64,000 nt of DNA from an uncultured Bacteroidota bacterium (lineage in GTDB: Bacteria > Bacteroidota > Bacteroidia > Bacteroidales > P3), in contig CADALO010000003.1 of NCBI GenBank assembly GCA_902788805.1, positions 62,001 to 126,000 of the forward strand. Direction: 5' to 3'. A program made the position numbers and the translations under genes. The notes beneath the pieces were generated by a model. The model ran no database searches. It was not told the DNA's origin and saw only the letters and a program-made list of their open reading frames with translations. This document shows positions 44,886 to 53,472 of the stretch, piece by piece; within the stretch, counting starts at the first letter, position 1, and every line of letters starts with the position of its first letter.

Positions 44886-45153
44886 GAATCGGGTTCAATG
44901 TCGACAGCTGAACCTTCATCACCACGTCCTTCGCCACCTCAATCTGGGCGTAGCCGCCGCCCGTGCTCACTATCGTACCGTGAATGCCGCCGGCCGTCAT
45001 CACCTTGTCGCCCTTCTGCAGGCCGTTGCGATACTTCTCCTCCTCCTTCGCCTTCTGCGACTGCGGACGTATCAGAAACAAATAAAATACAGCTATCATC
45101 GCGGCAATCATAATGCCCGTCTTCCAGCCCGTCGAAATGTCAAGTAATATCAT
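44866..45153 (-). CDS. yajC: Preprotein translocase subunit YajC
   Basis: 95 residues with one N-terminal membrane helix (about 12-28), followed by the conserved FLIRPQSQKAKEEEKYRNGL (26-45) and GDKVMTAGGIHGTIVS motifs. Accessory component of the SecDF-YajC complex. The C-terminus PERIKN runs into the AT module of composite element type II. It is preceded by composite element type I. Confidence 0.9.
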   Translation of the reverse strand: MILLDISTGWKTGIMIAAMIAVFYLFLIRPQSQKAKEEEKYRNGLQKGDKVMTAGGIHGTIVSTGGGYAQIEVAKDVVMKVQLSTLNPIPERIKN

Positions 45154-45169
45154 ATTCCTATAATTTTAA

Positions 45170-45440
45170 TTCGTTGATTTGTTATTCGTTGATGTGTTGA
45201 TATGTTGATATGTTGATATGTTGATACGTTGATACGTTGATATGTTGATACGTTGATATGTTGATATGTTGATACGTTGATACGTTGATATGTTGATATG
45301 TTGATACGTTGATTCGTTGATATGTTGATACGTTGATATGTTGATTATGTTAAAGTATTGTCCCTCTCACTTCCCTCTCACTTCCCTCTCACTTCCCTCC
45401 CAACCTTCTTTTAATTTTTAATTCTTAATTCTTAATTTCC
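45170..45440 (-). repeat. Composite intergenic element, type I, copy 2
   Basis: Minus strand: AT repeat with the terC stop, GGTTGGGAGGGAAGTGAGAGG repeated about three times, ACAATACTTTAACATAATC, then about fifteen ACATATCAAC/GTATCAAC units. Same module order and orientation as 17,086-17,232 but with longer arrays. Confidence 0.9.
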
Positions 45441-46471
45441 CTTTTAATCGCCAGCGACAGCACTATGCTCATCACCAGTATTCCCAAAATCACCGCCAGC
45501 GAAGCCATCGTGCTGATATGCAGACCAAAGAACTCGCCGCCTATCATCTTCAACCCGATAAAGCACAGCAGCACACCCAATCCGTAGCGCAGCAGCCAGA
45601 AGCGGTCGGCAACATCGCTCAACAGGAAGAACAGCGACCGCAGACCCATAATCGCAAAAATGTTCGAGAAATAAACGATATACGGATCCGTCGTCACCGA
45701 AAACACCGCCGGAATCGAGTCCACAGCAAAAATCACATCGCTGAACTCAATCACAAGCAGCACCAGAAACAGCGGCGTCATATAGCGCTTTCCGTCAATG
45801 GCAGTGAAGAAATTGTGACCGTCCATCTTCGGCGACACCCTGAAATGCTTCGACGCAAAGCGCACCATCGGGTGCTTCTCCGTGTCTATCTTCTCGTCGC
45901 CCTTGTCCTTGAACATCTTCACACCGCTGTATATCAGTATCACACCGAATATCGCCAGAATCCAGCTCAGACGCGTCACCAGTGCACCCAGCGCAAAGAT
46001 AAACACAAACCTCATCACTATCGCTCCCAGCACACCCCAGAACAACACACGGTGATAGTACTTCTTCTCAATGCCGAAACTGGCAAAAATCATTATCATC
46101 ACAAAGATATTGTCTATCGACAGCGACTCCTCCAGAAAATAGCCCGCCAGATACTGCTCCGTCACCTCGTGGCGATACAGCGCCAGAGCCGCCTCATAGC
46201 TCTCCGCACCCTGCAGCGCCGCCAGCAGCTGCGGCTGACCCTTCGCGTAAGCCAGCAAGTCGTCCATACTGCCTATGCCGTGTATCCACTCGGCGTGCAG
46301 AAACAGCAGCACACCCATACCCAGCGCCAGCAGCACCCACACCGCCGTCCATTTCGCCGCCTCGCGGATGCCCACCTCGTGGTCCTTCTTGTGGAATACA
46401 CCCAAGTCGAGCGACAGCATCAGCACTATAAACAATATAAAGACAATGAAAAACAAATATCTACCAATCAT
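45425..46471 (-). CDS. TerC family membrane protein
   Basis: 348 residues, nine or so membrane helices. Typical TerC (Alx-like) motifs: FLEESLSIDNIFVMIMIF (115-132) and VIEFSDVIFAVDSIPAVF (about 240-257), with acidic residues within helices that are thought to bind metal ions. TerC proteins help metal (manganese) efflux during metallation of exported proteins. Own promoter just upstream. The last residues (REIKN) come from the AT repeat. Followed by composite element type I and yajC. Confidence 0.92.
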   Translation of the reverse strand: MIGRYLFFIVFILFIVLMLSLDLGVFHKKDHEVGIREAAKWTAVWVLLALGMGVLLFLHAEWIHGIGSMDDLLAYAKGQPQLLAALQGAESYEAALALYRHEVTEQYLAGYFLEESLSIDNIFVMIMIFASFGIEKKYYHRVLFWGVLGAIVMRFVFIFALGALVTRLSWILAIFGVILIYSGVKMFKDKGDEKIDTEKHPMVRFASKHFRVSPKMDGHNFFTAIDGKRYMTPLFLVLLVIEFSDVIFAVDSIPAVFSVTTDPYIVYFSNIFAIMGLRSLFFLLSDVADRFWLLRYGLGVLLCFIGLKMIGGEFFGLHISTMASLAVILGILVMSIVLSLAIKREIKN

Positions 46472-46493
46472 AAAACATTCGAATTATAAATTG

Positions 46494-46525
46494 CAAAAGT
46501 ACACACTTTTTTTTAAGTGCGCAAA
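46494..46525 (-). promoter_or_regulatory. Promoter of terC
   Basis: Minus strand: TTTG at 46522-46525, 20-base spacer, TACTTTTG at 46494-46501. The ATG is about 20 bases downstream. Confidence 0.65.
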
Positions 46526-46906
46526 AAAGAAGTGCTCAAATTACAGAGTATTAACCCTATTTTTGTTCCAAAAATGTGTCGTAAATCTGGAAGTCGTTGA
46601 TAGTCAGCATCGTTTGAATAAAAAAGAGGTTGAGAAAGGAACACTGGCACCCTGCAGGAAACACCAATAAACGAGAGATACAAGCAACAGACTTGTTGCT
46701 ATGCGGTGAAAAGTTGTTTTGTCGCGGATTATACGTAAAGCACCTATGCAGGTCAATGGTGCGGATCGCAAATCTTTCAACCGCTTATGATTACAAATCC
46801 GCTGTAACAGGTATGGGTTGGTTATAGGATAAAAACTTCTTTTTTATTGACGAGGCAATAATATCTAACAATCTACGTTATACAAGCAAAAAAATGAGAA
46901 TCAAAT
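46526..46906. other. Intergenic region, 380 bases
   Basis: I see nothing certain here. A 65-codon frame (46,630-46,827) has no recognisable features. No TAnnTTTG promoter is evident before the toxin-antitoxin pair. The region is the left border of the low-GC island. Confidence 0.5.
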
Positions 46907-47152
46907 ATGATGACAACAACACAGCAAGTTGCGATGAACACGGAACTATGGCAAAGCATTGGCTACATTGCCGATAACGATGTCCTTATGCGCCGCCTGA
47001 CACGCTACGCCAAGAAGTTGGCCAAAGAAAAAGACCCCACCTTGATGACCAAGGAGGAGTTCTTCGCCCGTTTGGAAGCTGCCAAAGAAGGCCCTTCATA
47101 TGAACTGCAAGAGGGTGAGACCATTGAAGACCTGCTTAAGCGTGTTGGCTGA
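46907..47152 (+). CDS. Antitoxin of a YoeB-type module
   Basis: 81 residues, acidic, no DNA-binding domain obvious by eye. The segment DPTLMTKEEFFARLEAAKEG-PSYELQEGETIEDLL (split here) is typical of antitoxin C-termini that wrap a RelE/YoeB toxin. The stop overlaps the toxin start by one base (TGATG). Family name not certain; the role is inferred from linkage. Confidence 0.75.
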   Translation: MMTTTQQVAMNTELWQSIGYIADNDVLMRRLTRYAKKLAKEKDPTLMTKEEFFARLEAAKEGPSYELQEGETIEDLLKRVG

Positions 47153-47427
47153 TGGCGTATAAGATCAAGTATCAGAAGCAAGCTGTTCTCGATGCTGCAA
47201 AATTGCAGAAGACTGAGCCCGGTGCATTCAAGAAATTACTGAGGCTGGAAGCCGAGTTGCGTGAGCATCCGCGTACAGGTACCGGCCACCCCGAACAGTT
47301 GCGAAGCGATCGCTCTAATCAATGGAGCCGCCATATCACGCAAAAACACCGTCTCGTGTATGAAATCTATGACACCGAGGTTGTCGTTCTTGTCCTTACC
47401 GCCTACGGACATTATGAAGACAAATAG
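47152..47427 (+). CDS. Txe/YoeB family toxin
   Basis: 91 residues. The RelE-fold core ends with QWSRHITQKHRLVYEIYD and VLTAYGHYEDK, giving the expected arginine (WSRHI), histidine-arginine (KHRLVY) and C-terminal His-Tyr of YoeB-type ribosome-dependent mRNA endonucleases. The GTGHPEQL loop holds the catalytic glutamate. Overlaps its antitoxin by one base. Confidence 0.88.
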   Translation: MAYKIKYQKQAVLDAAKLQKTEPGAFKKLLRLEAELREHPRTGTGHPEQLRSDRSNQWSRHITQKHRLVYEIYDTEVVVLVLTAYGHYEDK

Positions 47428-47545
47428 CTTTGGAGAGGATAATAAAGACGTGTTGGATCGCAAATTCGTCGCAGCAAACTTCAACTGAAACATCTGTCGT
47501 GGATAGGGTTAACCTTATCCATACTATGTAGATTCAAAAGAGCTG

Positions 47546-49684
47546 CTATTTTTTAATGGTTATATCAATTTTATCCTTTGAGTAATAGGAATCACCTGAA
47601 CTTATATAAATATACTTTGTTGTTGGTTCCAAAGGCATATAAGTTTCCACAAACTCATAAATTTTTTTATTGCCTATAGATGTTGTTCTGGGATAAATAC
47701 CTATTGAACTATTCAGAATAGTGTATTTCTCTCCACTATTAGCATCCTCGATATACTCGTGTCCTGTATTCCATATAGATATTCCAGTTCTATTTGTTAT
47801 TAGTTTTTTATGTATTCTTGTATAGGAATCTGATAAATCAATTTTGGTAACAATAAATGTTAAACCAGAGTTTGTTGTTATTTGCACATTACTGGATTCA
47901 GGGATAATAATACTGTTTCCAGATTCCTGTGTAATGACAGTAGAGTTTCTTCCTTGTGAAGAATTACCGTGTCCCCACGTACTGCTACTTCCATTTTGTG
48001 TATTCGATGAGGAGGTCATTATTCCTCCGCTTGAACATTCGATAAAATATACATATTTTTTCACTCGTTTGACTTTTTCACTCAATGACAAAGACGAAAT
48101 AGTGTTGTTACTTGGTAGTGCGATGTGCAACTCTGCGCTTTCAATCAGATTCTTCAAGTATGATGTCTTGATTGCATAACCAACATTTTCAGCTCCAGGA
48201 ACACCAGCATTAATGATACCGACCACATTACCTTTGCTATCAAACATTGGACCGCCACTATTACCAGGTTGAACAGGAGCTGAAATTTGATAAGTTGAAA
48301 TATCATTCTGATATCCAGTACGCGAACTTATAATTCCATTTGTCAGTTTTATTTCATCACCTAATGCTTGGGTAAGAGGATATCCAAGTACATACACTTC
48401 ATCTCCTACTTCCAACTGTTGTGTTTTAATTGCATAAGGTATTGCTGTGATGGAACCAAATCTACTATCATTGATTTTAAGTATAGCCAAGTCGTTTTTC
48501 TTGTCTCTTGACACTACTTCTGCTGAATAACTAGTAGAAAAATTACCGTTAATTCCCTTGATTTTAATTGTTTTCGCCCCATCAATAACATGTTCGTTTG
48601 TAACGATGTAATTGCTGGATATTGCATATCCGGTACCTGACCACTGTGCGTCATTTGGTAAGATTCCACTTTTTGAAGAATTTGGATACATTTTTACAAA
48701 TAATGACCGTTCGCCATCAATCAATAAATCCATTGAAGCACCATCAAATGATGCAAGAATACTACTTGATTTCGAAAAGTCAGTTTTAAACCAAACAGAA
48801 CCTTTTAGTAATCCATTAGTTGCAGTACTTCTCAGAACCCCCTTTAGATAACCACATTTCCAACAATTATTGTCTACACCTTTTATGTACACAACTGCAT
48901 AACTATCATCTTCTTTTATAACTGCTACCCGTAAATTACCACTATTCTCATATATCCCAACTATTCCATCATATGTATCATCAATTTCTTTTCTAATCAC
49001 TTCTTCATTGGTGAAAAGACTCTGTATCGGATTATATGGGCAAGGCATCGAAAACTCTATACCTGTCCATCCCTTTGACTCTGAATCATGGCTACCACTT
49101 CGCATTTCAAACATTCCGATTTTGTCGCTCTCACTATGAATACCACTTTTGTTAAAATACATCGTAAAATGCCAATTAGTTGGAGTGTTACTATATATCT
49201 TATATTCAGTATCCAGTTTTTCATCTCCAGCACTAACTATTAAAAGACCTTCTTTTTTTAGAAGATTTCGAGACTTTATTGAATAGTCAATACATTGTCT
49301 CATATCATAAAGAAGAGCCTCTGAAGCGTATGGATTCTTTTGATTTAGATAATATAGTTTTCTATAGTCTTCCAAATCAGATAAATCTAATATCATCCTA
49401 TGTTCCATATTATCAAAAATGTATCTCACGCTCTCACTCACAAGCGAATATCCATTTTTTGAAGGTAATAATAATGTTCCTGAACTAATGCGAAATGTCG
49501 CCTGTTTATTAGTTGATGATGGTACTAGCAAATGCACAATAACGTAATTTTCGGTCATTTCAATTTTGGAAATTTTTGCATTGGTATGTACCGTTTTTTC
49601 AACAATCGGGTTGTTGATAATCCTTTGAGCATTTACGTTAAAGAAAAATGCAAATAACAGCAATAAAAAAACATATTTCTTCAT
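47546..49684 (-). CDS. Exported trypsin-like (S1C) serine protease
   Basis: 712 residues from ATG 49,682-49,684, which gives a clear signal peptide (MKKYVFLLLLFAFFFNVNA); ATGs 9 and 39 bases upstream are alternatives. A beta-rich N-terminal region (about 20-335) of unknown family precedes a trypsin-like domain with full triad: His365 (TNEHVID), Asp398 (KKNDLAIL), Ser476 (QPGNSGGP). No PDZ domain follows; instead there is a serine/asparagine-rich linker and a C-terminal strand domain. AT-rich, with codon use unlike the core genes. Last of a three-gene unit with the DUF2971 and small unknown genes. Confidence 0.85.
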   Translation of the reverse strand: MKKYVFLLLLFAFFFNVNAQRIINNPIVEKTVHTNAKISKIEMTENYVIVHLLVPSSTNKQATFRISSGTLLLPSKNGYSLVSESVRYIFDNMEHRMILDLSDLEDYRKLYYLNQKNPYASEALLYDMRQCIDYSIKSRNLLKKEGLLIVSAGDEKLDTEYKIYSNTPTNWHFTMYFNKSGIHSESDKIGMFEMRSGSHDSESKGWTGIEFSMPCPYNPIQSLFTNEEVIRKEIDDTYDGIVGIYENSGNLRVAVIKEDDSYAVVYIKGVDNNCWKCGYLKGVLRSTATNGLLKGSVWFKTDFSKSSSILASFDGASMDLLIDGERSLFVKMYPNSSKSGILPNDAQWSGTGYAISSNYIVTNEHVIDGAKTIKIKGINGNFSTSYSAEVVSRDKKNDLAILKINDSRFGSITAIPYAIKTQQLEVGDEVYVLGYPLTQALGDEIKLTNGIISSRTGYQNDISTYQISAPVQPGNSGGPMFDSKGNVVGIINAGVPGAENVGYAIKTSYLKNLIESAELHIALPSNNTISSLSLSEKVKRVKKYVYFIECSSGGIMTSSSNTQNGSSSTWGHGNSSQGRNSTVITQESGNSIIIPESSNVQITTNSGLTFIVTKIDLSDSYTRIHKKLITNRTGISIWNTGHEYIEDANSGEKYTILNSSIGIYPRTTSIGNKKIYEFVETYMPLEPTTKYIYISSGDSYYSKDKIDITIKK

Positions 49685-49779
49685 AATTGACATAATATTA
49701 TAGTTTTCCCCAAAAACAATCAATAATCATCATAACGATTCGAAATGTAGTATTTTTTATTTCACAAGATAAATAATGG

Positions 49780-50139
49780 TTATACGAACCATGCGAAATT
49801 AATCACACAGACACTGGAATTAATAAAATGCAAACAGAATAAAAATTGTAGAATCAGAGACCCTTTTGATGCCACATCAATCGAGTGTGACACAGCATTT
49901 TTTGTATCTGAATGTATCCTCAACGTTATTAATAACTTATTCTCCTGTATATCAGGGCTGATGTCAAACGAACTTTGGGTGGCGTCTGCTTTGTCTATTA
50001 TTTCAATCTTCATACACAAAGTGACACCTTGCAACGAGAAACTAATGATATCATTAATGGGTGCTACAACACTTCCTGCATCAATTACTTTTTTTTCGCC
50101 AAATATAATTTTAGTCTCCATATTGTTAAAGATTTGCAT
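49780..50139 (-). CDS. Hypothetical protein, 119 aa
   Basis: The first 90 residues are strand-rich and soluble (DAGSVVAPINDIISFSL, KLLITLRIHSD); the last 25 form a hydrophobic tail (GSLILQFLFCLHFINSSVCV). I do not recognise a family. It lies 6 bases after the DUF2971 gene and 95 bases before the protease start, same strand, same low GC. Confidence 0.6.
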   Translation of the reverse strand: MQIFNNMETKIIFGEKKVIDAGSVVAPINDIISFSLQGVTLCMKIEIIDKADATQSSFDISPDIQENKLLITLRIHSDTKNAVSHSIDVASKGSLILQFLFCLHFINSSVCVINFAWFV

Positions 50140-50145
50140 ATTTGT

Positions 50146-51150
50146 TTATTTAATAATACACCACATATCATCTTTCATTGTTTCGTTAACTTCACCATAT
50201 TCTACCTTGTATCTACCATTGTGTCCTTTGATTACCACAGAACGAATGTTATATTCATTCAATTGTCCTGTTGTAATAATACCTGTTGGAATATTGTATC
50301 TAACGATGTGATCGCAAAGCATAGCCTTTAGTTTGCAATTATTTACGTTGACAATTGTATTCAATGTGTTTTGAACATAATTGAAATTTACATAAAACAA
50401 TCCATCGCTCACATCATCTTGAGAACAAACATTTTTAAAGAAATCATTTGCCAAGATTATTCGTTTTACAGCCACAATCGGATATTGGAACTTCCGTTCT
50501 ATGTCATAATCTGTTTCTGTGATTTTATACCCGGGTACTTTCATCCTTAATCCTTCTTCCGATTTGATAATCATCCGCCATTCATTTTCATATCTCCAGC
50601 GAGTGTGTTTAATTAGAGTGTATGCATACATTGAGTCAGAAAAAGAATCCCTATTAATAGATAATGTTCTAATACTTTCAACGTAATTGATAGGGAATGG
50701 GCCATATTTTTCAAAATAGAATTTTTCAACATCAAACTCAACGCAAAAGCCTTCCTTCCCGGAATAATGTGTCCACATTAATAAGTTATTTGGAGTCGGA
50801 GACAAAGATAACAATCCAAATTCGGAGAACTGCTTCAAGTATAGCAAAGTGGAAACAATTGATTTCTTTTCCTCTTGGCTTTGCGTATCCATAATTCCGT
50901 ATTCGGTCAATATTTCATTATTAAAAACTTCACAATCGTAGTTCAACATCATAGGGTTGCAATCGGCAAAGTCATTCAATTCTTTTGGATGACTGGCATA
51001 GACATAATGATTTACGATTGCATCTACATTGTATTTAGTAAGAGTATAATGTTTATAGAAAATATTTGGTGATAATATTTGTCTGTTTGGGAACACAGTC
51101 AAGCCTTTGTCACGCAGATATTGATATTTCCATCCTTCAATATATACCAT
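50146..51150 (-). CDS. DUF2971 family protein
   Basis: 334 residues. Family features: YKHYTLTKYNVDAIVNH near the start, a HPKELNDFADCNP segment, then SLSPTPNNLLMWTHYSGKEGFCVEFD (partly quoted) and HTRWRYENEWRMI. DUF2971 proteins are widespread, of unknown biochemical role, and often found in accessory or defence-like regions. No membrane segment. It is the first gene after structured element 2, and the probable start of a three-gene transcription unit. Confidence 0.85.
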   Translation of the reverse strand: MVYIEGWKYQYLRDKGLTVFPNRQILSPNIFYKHYTLTKYNVDAIVNHYVYASHPKELNDFADCNPMMLNYDCEVFNNEILTEYGIMDTQSQEEKKSIVSTLLYLKQFSEFGLLSLSPTPNNLLMWTHYSGKEGFCVEFDVEKFYFEKYGPFPINYVESIRTLSINRDSFSDSMYAYTLIKHTRWRYENEWRMIIKSEEGLRMKVPGYKITETDYDIERKFQYPIVAVKRIILANDFFKNVCSQDDVSDGLFYVNFNYVQNTLNTIVNVNNCKLKAMLCDHIVRYNIPTGIITTGQLNEYNIRSVVIKGHNGRYKVEYGEVNETMKDDMWCIIK

Positions 51151-51239
51151 TTTACTAATTAATAATCATTATTATGGCTCCCGATTCCTAGGGGTGTTAT
51201 AGCAATTATTTTCATTCAAAAAAACACAAATAGAAGAAG

Positions 51240-51530
51240 CGCGGGAATCCAACTTTGCCTATCCCGCTACTGAGGCTTCGCATTGCCCATCATCCGAGGA
51301 TATCGCAATGCCGAACGCCCACGCTATACGCCTACAATAAGTATAATTGTATGCAAGTGTGGACGTTGACTTTGCCTTACCTTGCGGATGATTAAGAAGT
51401 TGCGAATTTCAGTAGCCGCAGATAAAACGTAGTTCAACGTCTTACTATTATGTCTTGTTGTTTAACTTAAATTAAACAATATCAAAATGCTATGTGCATT
51501 TTAAGATGTTTAACCTTCGTTAAATAACAA
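51240..51530 (-). ncRNA. Strongly folded leader or small RNA (structured element 2)
   Basis: Minus-strand transcript with nested stems: 51410-51416 with 51266-51272 (7 bp), 51401-51406 with 51277-51282 (6 bp), 51385-51392 with 51289-51296 (8 bp) and 51357-51365 with 51316-51324 (mostly paired). A separate hairpin GCGGGAT...ATTCCCGC and a T-rich tract follow before the DUF2971 gene. Two further hairpins (AAAATGC/GCATTTT and GTTTAA/TTAAAC) lie near the 5' end. TATCTTTG at 51533-51540 is a plausible -7 box. Architecture resembles structured element 1. Confidence 0.45.
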
Positions 51531-51540
51531 TGCAAAGATA

Positions 51541-51949
51541 TCATTTTTTTTGGAAATGAAAAAAAGATTTTTCCAATCCAATGCAAAACATTGGGTTTTT
51601 CTGACTGTGTTGACATCAATCCCCTCTCACTCCTCCTTCACTCCCCTCTCACTCCCTCTCAACCGCAATGATGCGTTACCTCTTACTCTCCTCTTACTTC
51701 CCTCTTACTCTATGCATATTTTTTTTTGAGTGTTTTTTCCATTGTAAAGGACCTTTGTTTTTTCGTCCCATCCTCGCGATATTTCATCGAGCAATAAATA
51801 ATTTCTGGATAATTAATGGCAATTCGTGTTCAAAAACTCCTTTAACCTTTGCCCGTTGCCTCCTTCTCTCCCGGACACGGAGAAAAATCATCTTCGACAC
51901 ATACTTTTTCCCACACCACCTGCGTTTTATCTCAAAAACAATCATCGCC
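51541..51949. other. Repeat-filled region upstream of the chromate transporter
   Basis: Contains a CCCTCTCACTCC-type pyrimidine repeat (51,615-51,712; inverse of the purine module of composite element I) and an inverted copy of the AACACGAATTGCCA module (51,797-51,841) also found at 13.6 kb. The open frame through it, in phase with the transporter gene, is not credible as protein. Confidence 0.6.
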
Positions 51950-52504
51950 GTGTATCGTCAATTGTTTGTCAGCTTCTGGAAAATCGGTGCCTTCACCATC
52001 GGCGGAGGCTATGTTATGATACCCCTGATGGAAAAGGAGATTGTCGACCGCCGACACTGGCTCAGCCGCGAGGATTTCCTCGACTATCTGTCGCTCTCGC
52101 AGGCTATGCCCGGTGTTTTCGCCGTCAATATGGCCACCTGCATCGGACGACGACTCGGCGGTATACGTGGCGTGCTGGCGGCTGTCGCCGGCAACATACT
52201 GATGCCTATCGCCCTGATTCTCCTGCTGGCAATCTTCTTCCGCCTCTTCCGCGACAATGTCGTTGTCGAGCGCGTCTTTATGGGGCTCCGGCCGGCTGTG
52301 GTGGCCCTCATCGCGGCCCCTGTCTTCCGTATGGCTAAGTCGGCCAAAATCGACTGGCGCAACTGCTGGATTCCAATCCTCGCGGCATTCCTCATCTGGC
52401 TGCTCGGCGTATCGCCCGTATGGGTCATCCTGGCGGCTATTGCCGGAGGTCTGCTTTATGGCATAGTGTCTGAACGACGCAAGAAGGAAGGAGGTGGGCT
52501 ATGA
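51950..52504 (+). CDS. Chromate transporter, first half
   Basis: 184 residues of the short-chain chromate ion transporter family (ChrA N-type). The family signature FWKIGAFTIGGGYVMIPLME (10-29), the LSLSQAMPGVFAVNMATCIG segment and about six membrane helices are seen. GTG at 51950 is chosen as start because the conserved segment begins eight residues later; the longer frame runs through repeats. Overlaps the second half by 4 bases. Known members export chromate or related oxyanions as a pair. Confidence 0.88.
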   Translation: MYRQLFVSFWKIGAFTIGGGYVMIPLMEKEIVDRRHWLSREDFLDYLSLSQAMPGVFAVNMATCIGRRLGGIRGVLAAVAGNILMPIALILLLAIFFRLFRDNVVVERVFMGLRPAVVALIAAPVFRMAKSAKIDWRNCWIPILAAFLIWLLGVSPVWVILAAIAGGLLYGIVSERRKKEGGGL

Positions 52505-53076
52505 TTTTCTTCAAACTATTCTGGATGTTCCTCAAAATCGGCATCTTCACCTTCGGTGGCGGCTACTCTATGATTGCCCTCATTCAGAACGAGGTGGTCG
52601 AAAAGCAGGGATGGATGACGGCTCAGGAATTTACCGACATACTGGCTATCAGCCAGATGACACCCGGACCCGTGGGCATCAACACCGCTACCTACGCCGG
52701 CTATACGGCTGTGGTCAATATGGGTCTTCCTGTTTGGCAGGGGGTGCTGGGATCGCTGCTGGCGTCGCTGGCCGTGATACTGCTGCCGATAGCTGCTATG
52801 TTGCTGGTGCACAGCTATCTGTCGCGCCACACCGACAACCCGCTCATTGCCCAAGTGCTGCGCACGCTCCGCCTTACGGTGGTGGGCCTCATCGCTGCCG
52901 CTGCCCTGCTGCTGCTCACTGCCGAGAGTTTCGGCACCCCGGGACTTAACCTGCAGTTTGTCGTCAGCCTTATCGTCTTTGCCGTTGTCTTCTACCTCTC
53001 TGTCCGACACCGCACCAGCCCCATCCTGCTGATTGTGGCTTCGGGCCTCGTGGGGCTGATAGTGTACTCGTTGTGA
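52501..53076 (+). CDS. Chromate transporter, second half
   Basis: 191 residues, paralogous to the preceding gene: MFLKIGIFTFGGGYSMIALI (10-29) and LAISQMTPGPVGINTATYAG, six membrane segments. The two short proteins together equal one long ChrA. Start ATG overlaps the first gene (ATGA). Confidence 0.9.
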   Translation: MIFFKLFWMFLKIGIFTFGGGYSMIALIQNEVVEKQGWMTAQEFTDILAISQMTPGPVGINTATYAGYTAVVNMGLPVWQGVLGSLLASLAVILLPIAAMLLVHSYLSRHTDNPLIAQVLRTLRLTVVGLIAAAALLLLTAESFGTPGLNLQFVVSLIVFAVVFYLSVRHRTSPILLIVASGLVGLIVYSL

Positions 53077-53084
53077 AAGCGGAA

Positions 53085-53470
53085 AGCGGAAAACGGAAAG
53101 CGGAGAGCCCTTTAAAACCCTTTCAAGCAAAGCGACCCTTTAAAACCCTTTCAAGCAAAGCGACCCTTTAAAACCTTTTAAGCAAAGCGACCCTTTAAAA
53201 CCCTTTCAAGCAAAGCGACCCTTTAAAACCCTTTCAAGCAAAGCGACCCTTTAAAACCTTTCAAGCGAAGCGACCCTTTAAAACCTTTCAGGCAAAGCGA
53301 CCCTTTAAAACCCTTTCAAGCAAAGCGACCCTTTAAAACCTTTTCACCCCTTTAAGCGAAGCGAACCTTTAAAACCTTTTAAGCGAAGCGACCCTTTAAA
53401 ACCCTTTCAAGCAAAGCGACCCTTTAAAACCTTTTCACCCCTTTAAGCGAAGCGAACCTTTAAAACCTTT
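53085..53470. repeat. Large CCCTTTAAAACC / AAGCGAAGCGA tandem repeat
   Basis: About 13 units of a 28-base repeat, core CCCTTTAAAACCCTTTCAAG then CAAAGCGA, fill the gap between the chromate transporter and universal stress genes (convergent). It begins with heptamer units. The largest array of this module in the window. Confidence 0.9.
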
Positions 53471-53472
53471 TC

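Noticed and set aside
46630..46827. 65-codon frame left of the toxin-antitoxin pair
   Set aside because: No promoter, family or conserved look; could be a decayed gene but cannot be supported.
51668..51949. N-terminal extension of the chromate transporter
   Set aside because: It translates pyrimidine and AACACGAATTG repeats and has no counterpart in the family.
53085..53470. CRISPR-like array of 28-base repeats
   Set aside because: Repeats are directly adjacent with no spacers of their own.
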